Shown: in pieces, positions 46,036 to 57,528 of the stretch
Numbering within the stretch: position 1 is the first letter of the stretch
Layout: each line of letters opens with the position of its first letter
NCBI GenBank assembly: GCA_001599755.1
Contig: BCHX01000005.1
Location: 4,212,409-4,276,408, forward strand
Length of the DNA: 64,000 nucleotides
Direction of reading: 5' to 3'
Source: Gliomastix tumulicola
Lineage: Eukaryota > Ascomycota > Sordariomycetes > Hypocreales > Bionectriaceae
Position numbers and translations under genes: made by a program
Notes under the pieces: model-generated
The model's input: only the letters and a program-made list of their open reading frames with translations
What the model was told of the DNA's origin: nothing
The model's database searches: none

Positions 46036-46797
46036 GATTAATGATAAGGAATTCTACTACACAAAGTTGATAGACGCTGGGAGCACATGTATAATGGATG
46101 TTCAACTGTACGGCGACTACCGGCCCGACCTAACGATGAATCCAAAGCCAAGCGCCGCCTACGTTCAGTCCGGGTCGTGTCGCTATTTTGGAGCTTCTCT
46201 GGCTCCTGCTCACAGTGATCAGTAATGTTGGCGCCTAACTATTACGACGGATCAATCCTCCCTCTTTCTTGCTTTCTGTGCCTCGGGTCTCCAGCCACAG
46301 CAGGGCGATGCTCTTAGCCGTAACTACGAACGACATGCTGGCAACGCCCTCGTTAAGTCCGCCACTAAATCCTGCCTACTCCCAGCCGTCGACGCCCTGG
46401 AGCCCCGCGGACAGCGGCTGACTGGTGGGCTTAGGGGCAGCGCCTTCCCCCAAAGGGCAAACAGTCACTGATCCGACCAGGGACTAGGAATGTGGCACAG
46501 CGCACTGATCGTCAGGGCTTCATCTTACATCTCACGCTCAGCCCTACGCATCGCGCGCTCGGCACTACCAGAGCAGGGGACACGAAGCCGACATTTTGGG
46601 AATATGTTGCTCTCCCGGGGAGATGCCAGGATGTTTCAGGGGCGCAGTGATCTCGGGTGTGGTGCTGGCGCGTTTGTATTTGGAGAAGAATCTCCCCTGT
46701 GTTTTTTTCCCTCTTCGATCCTCATCAATCTACGCAACCAAATTCCATTACCATCTATCTAATCACCACGCTCACCCCCCAAACGACATCGTCTATC
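46036..46797. other. Intergenic, upstream of SDR
   Basis: No gene recognised. The SDR frame stays open to an upstream start at 46657 that adds a hydrophobic, unlikely leader. Confidence 0.4.
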
Positions 46798-47739
46798 ATG
46801 AACATCTGCTCTAATTCCATCCCTTTCAGTCCCGCGGAGGATATCCCATCCCTCGTCGGCAGGACAATCCTCGTGACAGGCGGCAACATCGGCCTGGGCA
46901 AACAAGCCATCCTCGAGATCTGCCGTCATGCTCCCGCCTGCGTCTTCCTGGCTGCCCGCAGCCTCGACAAGGCCCGTGCCGCGGTCGACGAGATTCAAGA
47001 CGCCCTGCCCGACGTCGCCGTCCGCAGCATCATCAAGCTGGTGCAGCTGGACCTGTCCTCCATCGAATCCGTCAGGATGGCAGCCGGCGTAGTCATGAGC
47101 GAGGCCGACAGACTCGACGTGCTGATGCTCAATGCCGGCATTATGGCCACGCCTGCAGGTATCACCGAAGACGGCTACGAAGTCCAATGGGGCACCAACT
47201 ACGTCGGCCACGCGCTGCTGGCCACACTTCTCCTCCCGCTCATGGAGAGAACATCCGAGATCCCCGGCACCGACGTCCGGCTCGTCCTCCTCTCGTCCGA
47301 TCTTCACAGCCGGGCACCGACAGAAGGCATCCGCTGGGACACGGTTACCAACGAAGCCGAGAAGCTCGGGACGTGGGAGCGCTACGGGCAGAGCAAGCTG
47401 GCCATGATCCTCTGGGGGAAGAGTATCGCCAAGCGACACCCGCGCATCAAGACTGTCTCTCTGCATCCCGGCGTCGTGAGGACGAACCTGATGAATGGCG
47501 CAACGGGCCAATCGCCCGCTATGCGTGGTTTGACCAAGCTCGGACATCGATTCTTGACCTCGGTAGAGGACGGGGTGAAGAACCAGCTTTGGGTGTCGTT
47601 TGCGCCGGGCGTGCAGTCTGGAGCGTACTATTTGCCAGTCGGGATCATAGGGAAGGAGTCGGAGCTGGCCAAGGACGAGAGGCTGGAGACGGAGGTCTGG
47701 GACTGGACGGAGAAGGAGCTGCGGAAGTACATGTTGTAG
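46798..47739 (+). CDS. Short-chain dehydrogenase/reductase (retinol-dehydrogenase-like)
   Basis: Intron-free, 313 residues from ATG 46798. NAD(P) motif TGGNIGLG starts at Thr27, NAG is in LMLNAGIM, and the catalytic YxxxK is Tyr196/Lys200 (RYGQSKLA), with Ser in VLLSSDLHS. HPGVVRTNLM is the usual substrate-side motif. This is the extended WW-domain-oxidoreductase/retinol-dehydrogenase-like SDR group that is abundant in fungi, often in secondary or xenobiotic metabolism. Substrate unknown. Its 3' end faces a dienelactone hydrolase-like gene 158 bp away. Confidence 0.88.
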   Translation: MNICSNSIPFSPAEDIPSLVGRTILVTGGNIGLGKQAILEICRHAPACVFLAARSLDKARAAVDEIQDALPDVAVRSIIKLVQLDLSSIESVRMAAGVVMSEADRLDVLMLNAGIMATPAGITEDGYEVQWGTNYVGHALLATLLLPLMERTSEIPGTDVRLVLLSSDLHSRAPTEGIRWDTVTNEAEKLGTWERYGQSKLAMILWGKSIAKRHPRIKTVSLHPGVVRTNLMNGATGQSPAMRGLTKLGHRFLTSVEDGVKNQLWVSFAPGVQSGAYYLPVGIIGKESELAKDERLETEVWDWTEKELRKYML

Positions 47740-47897
47740 CAGGTTCTCCGTGACAATTTGCACTGGCGTTTGGATTTTGGGGGCTTGGGCCTGCAGCTGT
47801 AGAGAATCATTATTTGAATAGATTGTCATGCGCTCTGAGATAAATGCTACACTGTGTCTGGACCTTGTCGCTCCATGCAATGTGAGGTGACTAGAAG

Positions 47898-48820
47898 CTA
47901 TGAGAGCCACTTGCCGAACCACGACAGCGCCTGCTGCTCAGCCCGATCCGCACACTCAGCCTCAAGCTGGTCTTGTGGATGAGGCCTGACCGAGAATCCA
48001 TGCTTCGCACCAGGCTCGATGCGCATCTCATGCTGCTCCGACGCGTCCAGTATGGCCTTCATGCGCACGGCATCAGGAGCCTTGAGCACGGCATCCTGAT
48101 CGCCGACCGCCACGCTCGTCGGCAGCTTCATCGCCTCGATGTCCTGGGGGATCTTGAGGAAGCTCGGGTGCGCTGTGAAAACGCAATCGACCAGAGGCTC
48201 GGGCTCGTCCGTCGCGGAGCCGTGGCGCTTGACGCGCGCGGAGGGATCGTCGTGGGAGAGGTGGATGACGTGCTGCCCTCCCCAGCAGAAGCCCGCGACG
48301 CCGACCTTGAGGGATTGGGTCGGGAACGGCGCGGGCGAAGTGCGCAGGGCTTGGATGAACTGGATTACGCGCGGGTGGCAGACGGCAAACTTGGTATGGA
48401 ACATCCAGGGGAGGGCAAAGGACAGCATCTTGACCAGACTGAGCGGCTTGGCGAAGAAGCTGCCCCAGGTCGGCGCCGGCTCCATGACATGGTCCAGCCA
48501 GCCCAGAACACGAGCATCCATTGAATGGTCTGCAGAGGGTGAGTCAGACCGGGCGGCTGATTGGGGGCCGAATTCACGTTACCTTCCATGAAGTCTGGCA
48601 GATACACCAGGAGGCTTCCTTTCTGGGCGTAACGGTCGCAGAGGACTCGGTTGTTCACGAACTGCCAGCCAAATGCATCTGGGACAAAGACGACGATGCC
48701 CTTGGGAGTGACTCCCTCTGGTGGCTGGGCGACGTAAGTGCGAAGTCCGTGAATGGTCGTCTCCGTCCCTGTCGGCGATTCAGCGGACACACCGCCTCGG
48801 AAGCAGTCGGGGCAGGACAT
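47898..48820 (-). CDS. Dienelactone hydrolase family protein
   Basis: Two exons (48820-48583 and 48529-47898, intron 53 bp) give 289 residues. It begins MSCPDCFRGG, typical of fungal DLH proteins. The alpha/beta-hydrolase nucleophile elbow is GFCWGG with Cys161, the acid is Asp223 or Asp225 (GDQDAV), and the His is His256 (KHGFSVR). The Cys-Asp-His triad is complete. DLH enzymes open dienelactones in aromatic degradation, but fungal members act on various esters and lactones. The frame extends upstream to 49042, but a start at 48820 matches the family N-terminus. It converges with the SDR gene. Confidence 0.88.
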
Positions 48821-50348
48821 TGGCGAGCGTCGCTGGCTGCTAATTGAAGGTGAAGATGGGCCACTTGCTGTCAATGAAGGCGCGCGATGGCTAGAACGGC
48901 GCTTGATGATGGCGGATAGATGAAAACAAGTCGTTACGCTGGTAGTGTGATGGAAATGATGCGGTGAGGGGTCAGGAATGATATACCTACTAGCATGGGA
49001 GGATTTACGGGGAGGAGTCATCCCCGTCGCTAGTACTAGCACATAAGCCCTGTAGAAGGACCCTTAATAGACGATTATTTTCCCTGCTCGGAAGTGCTAG
49101 CCGAGCATGTCAGCACAAGACATGTGTCGGAGGCGCTACGCCATTTGCACCCTGCTGCACGCTGGGAATTACTCTGGCCATCTGCCACTGGCGAGCATCT
49201 GGAGCACCTCGGCAGTCGGCCAAACCTCGCTTCCGGGTATGGCCGAGGAGGAATCAACCTGAACCTGTGGGTATCAGCCTCAAAGACAACCTCGAAGCTG
49301 CCCTATATAGTACATTCGAAAAGCTAGTCAGCGGCTTTTGGGCTTCTTTCCCGGCATGCCTGGGTAGACCGAAAATGAATTTGAATGCGGCTTCATGCAG
49401 CTTCATCCGCGCAATATCAACGGGACAGTCAAGCTTCGGTCTGCAGATCCACGAGACACGCCCGCGATCCACCTGGGCTTTTTACAGGCTGGCAGCGATG
49501 ATGATCACGAGTCCATGGTCGAGGCCTGGACTCCAAGTTTGGTGTTAGAGGTGTTCGTAACCTTCGCGTAGTGGACGGTTCTGCGTTCCCCTTGCAGCCA
49601 GGCGAGTTACCTACTTTAGCTACACTCATGCTCAGTGAGAAAGCTACGGCAGATATTTTGGAGATAATCAAGGGGCAATGACGAAGCATATCCGGGTTTC
49701 ACATCACGCAAAAAGGTCGAGGATAGTGTGATAACTCTAGGCGGCTTTGAATCTCCTCCTCCTGACTCGCCAGACCTTGATAATTCTAGGCCTCGTGTTA
49801 GCCTTTACATTTGGCACGCTTTCTGGCTGTGTCCTTGCTGTGTCCTTGCTGGACTTGACTGGGCATTCGCGCGACAAGCGGCCTTGCGCGCAGCAGCCGC
49901 GTCTTCTTGTTGCCTTACACTGAGCTCCTGTATAACTGTATGCTTGGTAGTCAAAGCATTGCCTCAATTGACAGGACGGATCATACATTTCGCACTAAGA
50001 CACATCTCCTTGCCAAACCAATTACTCGTCTATACTCTTGTTAGCATCTTAGGGTCGTGTGAATTCGACAACGACCGAAGAAGCGCTCTTGGTAGCGGAC
50101 GCCCTGCTAAGCCATGCGAAGTAGTTGATCACAGCATTGTTAAGATATCCAATAACCGCCTTACTGCGGCAATTGCATAAATTCCCAGGCTGATGATGTC
50201 CAGAATTTGCCGCTACACTGCCCATCTACGATGCTTGAGCGATCTAGTTGCTAAAGAGGTAGAGTTGAAATAAGAAGACGATTCTAGGTTGACACTGAAA
50301 TCACCTAAAGTCTTAGCTATGGCGATAGGGCGCTAAAACGCCATGGAT
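48821..50348. other. Intergenic region, about 1.5 kb
   Basis: No supported gene. A 150-codon plus frame at 49728-50180 is low in recognisable structure and is left uncalled. From about 49.9 kb on the sequence looks like decayed non-coding DNA leading into the inverted-repeat element. Confidence 0.35.
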
Positions 50349-50662
50349 TTTATTTTTTTGATAAGAAAACTTGCTCCCTCTCTAAGGCCCCTACCATGAG
50401 AGAGATATTTACCTGCCAAATCCGGGGTTTCTTCCGCAGAGAGACGTCTACGAGTGGATACTAAGAGTAAGGGGGTCCATTCCTAAACCCTGCTTTCAGT
50501 GCCATTTTAGCAAGAATCTCCCACAATAGCACCAGGATTCAAGAATAGATCCTAGGTGTTAACAAGGTCTCTCCACGGCAGAAACCCCGGGTTTGGCAGG
50601 TCAAGATTCTAATGGTCTGGGCCTTAGAGAGAGAGCAAGTGTTATCATCAAAAAATAAGATA
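50349..50662. mobile_element. MITE-like element with long imperfect terminal inverted repeats
   Basis: About 314 bp bounded by inverted repeats of about 95 bp. Left arm 50349-50445 and right arm 50567-50662 match when one is reverse-complemented. Two blocks align without gaps: 50369-50390 with 50619-50640 (22 bp, one mismatch) and 50411-50445 with 50567-50601 (35 bp, four mismatches). Both arms end outward in a T-rich/A-rich run. Most of the mismatches are transitions, as expected from mutation or RIP. The core has no coding frame. Size and structure fit a non-autonomous DNA transposon; no target-site duplication could be fixed. Confidence 0.65.
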
Positions 50663-50800
50663 GCGAGTGGCGCGCCTGAAAGGCGGCAGAATTCTTATTA
50701 AAGTGATCGCTCTCGCTCGTTCATCGAATCCAAGTCATCTTCTCGCTTTCTTTCCTATTAGCATTGGCAGAATTGCTAGTTGATTGTCTGTCGCTTTTCG

Positions 50801-51829
50801 ATGACGCCTCACTCACTATCGCCGCTCACCGCACCGAGCGATGCTGCCCTGGTGTTCCCGCAGTTGGTCGAAACTTCAATTTCTTCTGGGCTGAAATGTG
50901 GTTCAGATTTGCTCACTCCACAAGGTCTAGGGAGAGTAGCTCCCTTCAGCCAGACCGCCGACCTTGCAAACGTGGCTGAGGACGATGTGATTGAAGTGAC
51001 GACGTTCATTCACGCGTCCCTTTATAGTGACGCTGCGGCTGATCATGTCACGGAGGAAAAGTTAGAGGAGCAGTTTGAGGTTCTGCGAGATGCTTGTAAG
51101 CAGAAGCTCACCTTCCTTTGAAACTTGATGTGTATCTTGTCGTCACATACTGTCACGCCAATCGCTTGCTTTGTTTCCAACAATCACTGCTTTATCAGAA
51201 CAAGACTGACAGTCTTCATTCGTCCTCTAGATGCGCCGTATAGCATTAATCTGTCGCTGGGCGGAGTCACTCGTGAGCTCAATGACAGCATCGCGGTGAT
51301 GTCGTTCACTCTAGACGGAGGGTCTATGGGGGGGTCCACGCCCGAACTCGAGGACTACTGGAAGAGAACCCGAACCGACGACTTCAAGGACCTGCACGTC
51401 TACTTCTACGAAGAATTTCCCAACTTCGTGGGTCTATGCAGCATTGGCGACCACACCCTCCCGCCGTCCGAGTACTGGTTGGATGCTTGCCACCTCACCA
51501 TCGACGGGCTCCCTGGTGCCACGGTGTACCCTACTTTTGACCAGGGCAAGGTGACTGTCCACGAGGTCGGCCACTGGCTTGGGCTCTACCATGTCTTCAG
51601 GGGAGGATGCGCCGCGGGGCACGACGGCGACTTTGTCGACGACACCCCCCAGCAGGAACAGACGGCCTTTGTTTGTAATGTCGGCCAGGACACATGTCCA
51701 GAGCTTCCTGGCTTGGACAATATCAACAACTACATGGACTACAGCACCGACACCTGTTACGAAGGATTTACCCCTGGTCAGATCGAGCGGGTGCGTACCC
51801 TGTGGCACTCTGTCCGAGCAGCTGTATAA
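50801..51829 (+). CDS. M43-type (MEP1-like) metalloprotease lacking a visible signal peptide
   Basis: Two exons (50801-51095 and 51231-51829; intron 135 bp) give 297 residues. The zinc site is complete: HEVGHWLGLYH (HExxHxxGxxH) with the Met-turn NYMDYS. The region LEEQFEVLRDAYAPYSINLSL is the usual lead into the catalytic domain of fungal M43 metalloproteases. Cysteines near CAAGHDGDFVDDTP and CNVGQDTCPEL match the family. These enzymes are normally secreted, but the N-terminus here (MTPHSLSPLTAPSD) is not a signal peptide. Either an upstream exon carries it or the secretory leader has been lost near the transposon-like element 140 bp upstream. Function as an active peptidase is likely if expressed. 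Confidence 0.78.
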
Positions 51830-53878
51830 TGCGCGCGACTGGAGACTACTACCGAAGTAAGGATCGGATAGATTCAAAGGCTTAGATCAGTATATTTTTG
51901 TCGGTGTTATGTGCGTAGGATGATATGGCTATTAGTTTGGTCTCAGGCAAGTAGTTTGACTAATATCAGGTATCACACCTTCCGCATCTAGTCGAGGGGA
52001 TGTGAGCGAGCTCAGGGAAGGGCTGCGTAGGGACAGCGGTAGTTTCTATAATATTCTTTAACCAATAGAGGGCTAAACTGAGTCAAATGAGATCTTGCAC
52101 GCGTATTCTGGGACGTGAAATCATCGTTCATTCATTTCCTGGAAGGAATGGAAATTGATCCGTGGTGAGACGTGGCCAAGACCTGCAAAGACGTGTTGCG
52201 TCTCAGGGTCCCAGAGCCCCTCTGCAGCTTCATGCACACCCTGCTCTCGATCTGAAACCGAAGTGCCTCAGCTGACGATTGGCCATCATTGCGCATAGAA
52301 GCACTTTCAATGTTTCAACGTTATATTTGTGTGACTGACGGCCGGGATCATTGAACTTCTCGCAACAACCGCAACGGCATGCCTCCTACTATCTGCGAAC
52401 TCGATAGCTAGTGGTAATAGATGTGACACCTACTAGGCAAAGTTAGGAACGCTGACAGTGTGGTACAATATCGACACGATCGAGGGTGTTCTCTGTGTTA
52501 TGCCTCTCATCTGTCTAGCTTCATCTTGCTCCCCTTTCGGTTCGATTCATGACCTTAGTATCCCTCCGTAGGTCGCAATAAATTATACAACAGGTTGACA
52601 GATACTATCTAACAAGTCTCCCAGGAATCGGATTGTGAGTCTACTCGTGCATCCACCAAATATGGGAGGTGCTATCCATTGTTGCCGTCATCGCGTGGCT
52701 GATAGTCTAAAGAAGGTAGAGACATATTATCAGTCATCACATGCATCCCCGCGTCTTGGAGCACTCATGGGCCTGCATTTTAGACCAACATTCTTCCTTC
52801 CTGGGGATTTATATTCGAGATATGCACTAAGCACTTGATGGTTGTTAATTGATGCACGGAGGGCGCTGGATGAAGTCTTGGAGGCGATATTACTACCTGG
52901 GCAACCAGCCACTTTCATCGACACAGGAAGTGCATGCGGGGAGCGCTGTCGTAGATTGTGATGGTATGCACAGCATAGATGGTTTGTATTGATGGGAGAT
53001 GTGGTGCAGAGTCGCCAGCATCTTCCCTGCCGCTTGTGCATTTCCTCCTTCTCGGCATTTTATTTCCATGATCCCACGACGCTTTCCGCCGAGCAGCAGC
53101 ATTGTACGATGCTCACGGTGCCGCCTAGCCGAATGAGAAGGCCAAGGCCAACTGCTCCAAACGGTGCCATTCACGGCCTTTCCCTCCCAAGTCCGGATCA
53201 GACGACCTTGCTTCACTGACCATCATCCGGTTTGGTCTCTCCACGGAGTGTTCTGCAGCCGGAGATCTACCCGAGCATCACACCACTGGACAGATGTGGC
53301 TTGTGGAGAAGCTGGGCGCTCCGCACTGCCATGAAGAGGCCCTTGACAGAAAACGGCCAAGCTGGGGATCGCATCCTCTCAACTGGAGGAGGAGAGAATC
53401 CCATGATTCCCATCCAAGGCAGCAGCAGCCAGGAGCGTGGATAATGGACGGGTAACGGCGAAGCGTTCACGTTAGCTATAGACCGACCGCCGGAAATGCC
53501 CCGTTGCTATGAACCAATTTGGTCATGCTCTTGGCCATTCCCATCATGTTCCATCCACCGTAGGCGACCCCAGTCCAGCTGGTCGGCCAGTGACCAAGGC
53601 CTACTTTGTCAGCAGAAGCCCAAGACAGAAGGATCCAATCCTTAAGATTACAGCCACCTGAACAGGTCCCAGGCCCCTGTAAATAGCTGTTCGGGATGGA
53701 TCTCGGGCGCACGTGCGTGCGTTACATTCAGCGCAGTTCTGAGTGGTCGCGTGCAGAAAGCCAGGGTTGGTCGAGGATTTTGTTTTATTGCTTCTCTTCC
53801 AATTCATACAGGGAGATATTATAAGGGACTTGCATGATTAGCAATAATTGCCTCACAACAGGGCCACTGCAGAGCGCA

Positions 53879-53893
53879 CTCTCTCTCTCTCCC
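53879..53893 (+). repeat. CT microsatellite in isochorismatase-like promoter
   Basis: CT dinucleotide run immediately before the TATA-like box. A second short CA run lies at about 53948-53960. CT-rich tracts are common in fungal promoters. Confidence 0.5.
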
Positions 53894-53898
53894 TATAA
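53893..53898 (+). promoter_or_regulatory. TATA-like box of the isochorismatase-like gene
   Basis: TATAAG about 115 bp upstream of the ATG at 54009. Confidence 0.45.
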
Positions 53899-54008
53899 GT
53901 CGACAGCGCGCGCACCCGACAACTGAATCTCATCGGATCTTCCAGCACCACACACACACCACCTCCTCCTCCCTCCACATCGCCTCACGACCTCCAGCAT
54001 TCATCACC

Positions 54009-54746
54009 ATGCGTGTCTCTCCGCTCCTGCTCCTCAGCTCCATTGGAGGCTTCCTCGCCGACGCACTGCCGGCTGCTTCCGAGCCCGGGCATCACTCCCG
54101 CGATGTCAGTCGACGCGCTGCTGCCAACCCCAACCACCCGTCGTCCTACGGCGCATCCGAGACGGCGCTCCTCTTCCTCGACTACCAGAACGTGCTCTTC
54201 CAGATGATCACCGACGACGCCGAGCGCCAGAGCATCATCGACTCGGCCAAGGCGCTCCTGTCCACGGCGCGCAAGAACGGCTACAGCATCATCCACTGCC
54301 TGATCGACACGAGCATCGACCCGCCCCCGACGAGCAAGATCTACGAGCAGTGGTTCACGGTCAACAAGCCCCTCCTCGAGGCCTACCCGGAGCTGGCCGA
54401 GGAGTATCCCGAGCTGGCGCCCGTCGAGAACAGCAGCGCGCGTCACGAGAGCGTGTCTCTGCGCGTCCCCGGCCCGCGGTCCGCCTTCATGAACAAGGAT
54501 CTCATCCCGCTCCTGCGCGACGAGCTGGGCGTCACGTCCCTCATCCTCGGCGGCATCGCGACCAGCGGTGCCATCGTGGGGACCGCGCTCCAGGGGACGG
54601 ACGAGGACTTCGTGGTGACGGTCGTCGAGGATGCCATCTGGGACCCCAATGGCCAGGTGCACAGCGACCTTGTCGACATCGTTCTCCCGGTGTCGGGCTA
54701 TGTCGCGTCGACGGAGGAGGCCCTCGAGTATCTGGGTGGCTGCTAA
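54009..54746 (+). CDS. Secreted isochorismatase-like protein without catalytic cysteine
   Basis: Intron-free, 245 residues. A signal peptide covers about residues 1-18 (LLLLSSIGGFLADA), followed by a short Ala/Pro/Arg-rich pro-region. The isochorismatase fold starts at ALLFLDYQN with the conserved Asp58. The loop that normally holds the nucleophile (TSxC) reads IATSGAIVGTAL, so the Cys position is Ala188. The usual catalytic Lys ahead of SAF is also not evident (VPGPRSAF). Secreted isochorismatase-family proteins of some plant pathogens lower host salicylate, and similar folds also act on nicotinamide or other amides. Loss of Cys suggests a non-hydrolytic or altered activity. It faces a P450 gene tail-to-tail, 87 bp apart. 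Confidence 0.85.
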   Translation: MRVSPLLLLSSIGGFLADALPAASEPGHHSRDVSRRAAANPNHPSSYGASETALLFLDYQNVLFQMITDDAERQSIIDSAKALLSTARKNGYSIIHCLIDTSIDPPPTSKIYEQWFTVNKPLLEAYPELAEEYPELAPVENSSARHESVSLRVPGPRSAFMNKDLIPLLRDELGVTSLILGGIATSGAIVGTALQGTDEDFVVTVVEDAIWDPNGQVHSDLVDIVLPVSGYVASTEEALEYLGGC

Positions 54747-54833
54747 CGGCGATCATCACGACTCGTTTGGGAGGAGGAGTATCTGATGTTTTTTGCTTTT
54801 TTTCTTTTTCTTATTTAACTATTGTAATACGAC

Positions 54834-56746
54834 TCAGTTCGCTTCTAATTTCGCTGTGTACTTCCTGATCATCACCGTCTTCGCCGGATCAGGCATTGTC
54901 ATATCGCCGTAGGTGAAGTTGGGATAGCGTTCGGTGACACCCGGCGGCAGCTTCAATTCGTATTCCATCAGCACCTTGCCCACAAGCATCTTGACCTCGT
55001 TCGCCGCAAAGAATCGCCCGGGGCAGGCATGCCGACCGTAGCCCCAGGACAGGCTCAGGGCCCCCGAGCTGACGAACTGGCTGTTGGCCACCAGCTCGGC
55101 CTTCTTGGTGCCAGAGCTGGCCGAGTCCTTCGACTGGCGGATCTTGTAGAAGCGGAGAGGATCAAAGACGTGCGGGTCGGGGAAGAAGTCTGCATCCTTG
55201 CTCACGGGCGCATTGGGCGCCTCCACGATGACGCCCGCGGGGAGAACCTGGCCATTGGAGAGGGCGAACGGCTGGACGACTTTCCGCTGGAAGGTGGCTT
55301 GTTTGATGTTAGCGGATGAGGTCTTGAGAAGAAAGGGGATATGACGACATACAGGCCTGTAGTGGATGGAATCGCAGGAGCTCCTTGAGAAAGCTGTCAA
55401 CCTTCTTCATGTCCTGCAGCGCGGCTGCTGTGTATTCCCCTCCGTTGCGATCCAAGACCTCCTGGACCTCTTCCTTGAGCATGGAGGCCATCTCAGTATC
55501 AGCAGCAAGGGTGTAGAAGCTGGAGACTGTGTTAGCGCCTCACGCTGTCCCCATCGTTGGGTCGCATGTTCAAGGGGCACTTACACATGCATAGCTGTCT
55601 GCGTGGTCGTATGAATGGCTGCAAAGGTGGCTCCCAGCTGCTTCATTATCAGGTCCTGGTCATCTTCAACGCCAGCCTTGACCTGCTCCCTGATCAGCCA
55701 GTCAAGCATGTCAGTCGGCTCCTGAGAGGTCGACTCCTGAGCTGCTGCTCTACGAGCCTTGATCGTCGGCATAAGCAGGTCCTTTTCTTCCCGCATGCGT
55801 CGGTACACCGCCCTGACAAATGGGATGATGGGCGTGAGCACGGGACGCAGCCACACGGGCAGGAAGGCCACAGTGAAGACGGCCTTCATCACGTCGATGG
55901 TGAAGTTGATGGAGTTGTCCAGGTACTTATCGTTGCAGCACAGCTCCTCGCCGACAAAGATTCTTCCAGATGCCTTGGCGATGATCCGGACGAGCTTGTC
56001 ATTCGCCTTGATCTCGGTCCACGCGGACGTCTGGGGAAGCTCGTCTTGGATAGCGCGATCCAAAGTGTCTGACACAATGGGGTTCAAGCGATCTGCGATA
56101 CTTAGTATACTGTGCACGTAATGGCTACCATGGGCTCCAAGACTGACTGAGAGACGGCGTTATGAAGTTCTTGACGACATGGGGGAACTCCAGTGATTCG
56201 GAGTACACGTCGATGTGCTTGGTGTGCATCAACTGTTCATGTCAGCACCCGTCTGCCATTGACTGTATACGGCTGTCGGGACATACCTCTTGGATCGCGG
56301 CAGTGAAGCTCAACACATCCTCAGGAAGCTTGTTGAGCTCTGGCAGGAACTTGGGTGCGACCACGACGCATGGCGACTCTGGTATCAGTTAGAGCGATGT
56401 TGTATAGAGGCCACCTTGCTAATCACCTACCTCGGGCTGTTGTGATATGGAAGATTCCATCCTTGTACTGCTTGAATTAGACGACATTTCCCATTGCACC
56501 GAGCCGCTGATGGCTCACCTTCTTGTAGCCTTCAGCATACAGCTTCTGCGCATTGGCCATGAACTCCTTTCTGCGCGTCGACTCCCATCCTTTCTTGCCC
56601 ACCGACGGGATATGGGGGAAAAGGTCTTGAGAGCTCTGCAGCAGATACGCGACACCAAGAATGAATGCAGCTCCAGCCCCGAGCAGCACAAGGTGGCTTG
56701 GTGGCTGCTGGAACAGCCGGGCAATTTGGCCCGTAGAAAGACTCAT
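54834..56746 (-). CDS. Cytochrome P450 monooxygenase
   Basis: Seven exons (56746-56519, 56467-56431, 56378-56287, 56232-56148, 56092-55585, 55519-55353, 55297-54834) give 526 residues. An N-terminal membrane anchor (LVLLGAGAAFILGVAYLL) targets the ER. The I-helix LGATFAAIHTTT, K-helix ExxR (KELLRF), FDPLRF and heme loop WGYGRHACPG with axial Cys464 are all intact. It looks like the fungal secondary-metabolism P450 type (similar to trichodiene-, ent-kaurene- or indole-type oxidases). No PKS, NRPS or terpene synthase is nearby, so the substrate cannot be proposed. An alternative ATG at 56776 adds ten residues. Confidence 0.9.
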
Positions 56747-57528
56747 AGTGATGTTGCTTCTTGTTCTAGATGTCACAGTCTAGTGCAATGCAGGTTCCGC
56801 GCTCGCTCACCCCACCAAGCAGAACTGGATTCCCAAGTCCAGATATACATGGAGGTAGACAGAGGTTCAGTCTGAACGGCTGCTGAACGGCAAGTTCCTC
56901 GAGCCCAAACCATCCCGGAGGCAAGGACCAAGGTCAGGGCCAGACATGGTGGGGGCGTGGGAGAGAGAGAAGGATGCCCTGGATGGATACTCCGTGTCTG
57001 TAAGGGGCGACACCCCCTCCCACAGCCCAACCCTTGTCAGTAGGAGGCTGGAGGCTGCATGAGTCCCGCCTCCTTGTCCAGGGTTGCAGCAGGTTTGTGG
57101 CAACTGTCGCAGTAGTGGGAATCCAGGCAGGAGCAACGTGGGAGGAAGCCTCGGGTACTCCGTGTGTATCGATTATATCCCTCACTGTGTGCATCGCGTG
57201 GCACACACACATGCATGTCTTGCATACAGTATCGCCTACAGGCCCAGCGTCACACGGCAGATAATGGCGATGATACCCTGCTGCTGAGACATGCACATCC
57301 GATAAAGTACTCTGCATGAGTGCCTTGCATCGTGCCACATGTTCGTCAAGGAAGCACAGACAGACAGGCAGGGGCAGACCGGCTGTTCATAGATGGATCA
57401 CACCAAGGCTTCATCAGTAAAAACAATATCATTCCACATGCATCCATGACTACGATGATATCATACACCAGGTACACCGTGAACGCGACAAACAAACAAA
57501 AAAGAGACACTGCTCGCTCGACCACCCG
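56747..57528. other. Intergenic region, about 0.8 kb
   Basis: Promoter of the P450 gene and 3' region of the membrane protein gene. Nothing else recognised. Confidence 0.4.

Larger units (their letters stand above)
51830..54008. other. Intergenic region, about 2.2 kb
   Basis: The longest gene-free stretch. Only short frames without domains were seen on either strand. A CT repeat and a CA repeat lie just upstream of the next gene. Confidence 0.4.

Noticed and set aside
46759..47922. 387-codon minus frame antisense to the SDR
   Set aside because: It lies fully over a clear SDR with complete motifs and shows no domain of its own.
49728..50180. 150-codon plus frame upstream of the MITE-like element
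   Set aside because: The composition (Cys/Leu/Ala-rich without order) and lack of any motif or promoter give no support for a gene.
52530..52560. GGTTCGATTC resembling a tRNA B box
   Set aside because: No matching acceptor stem or upstream A box was found in the surrounding 100 bases.
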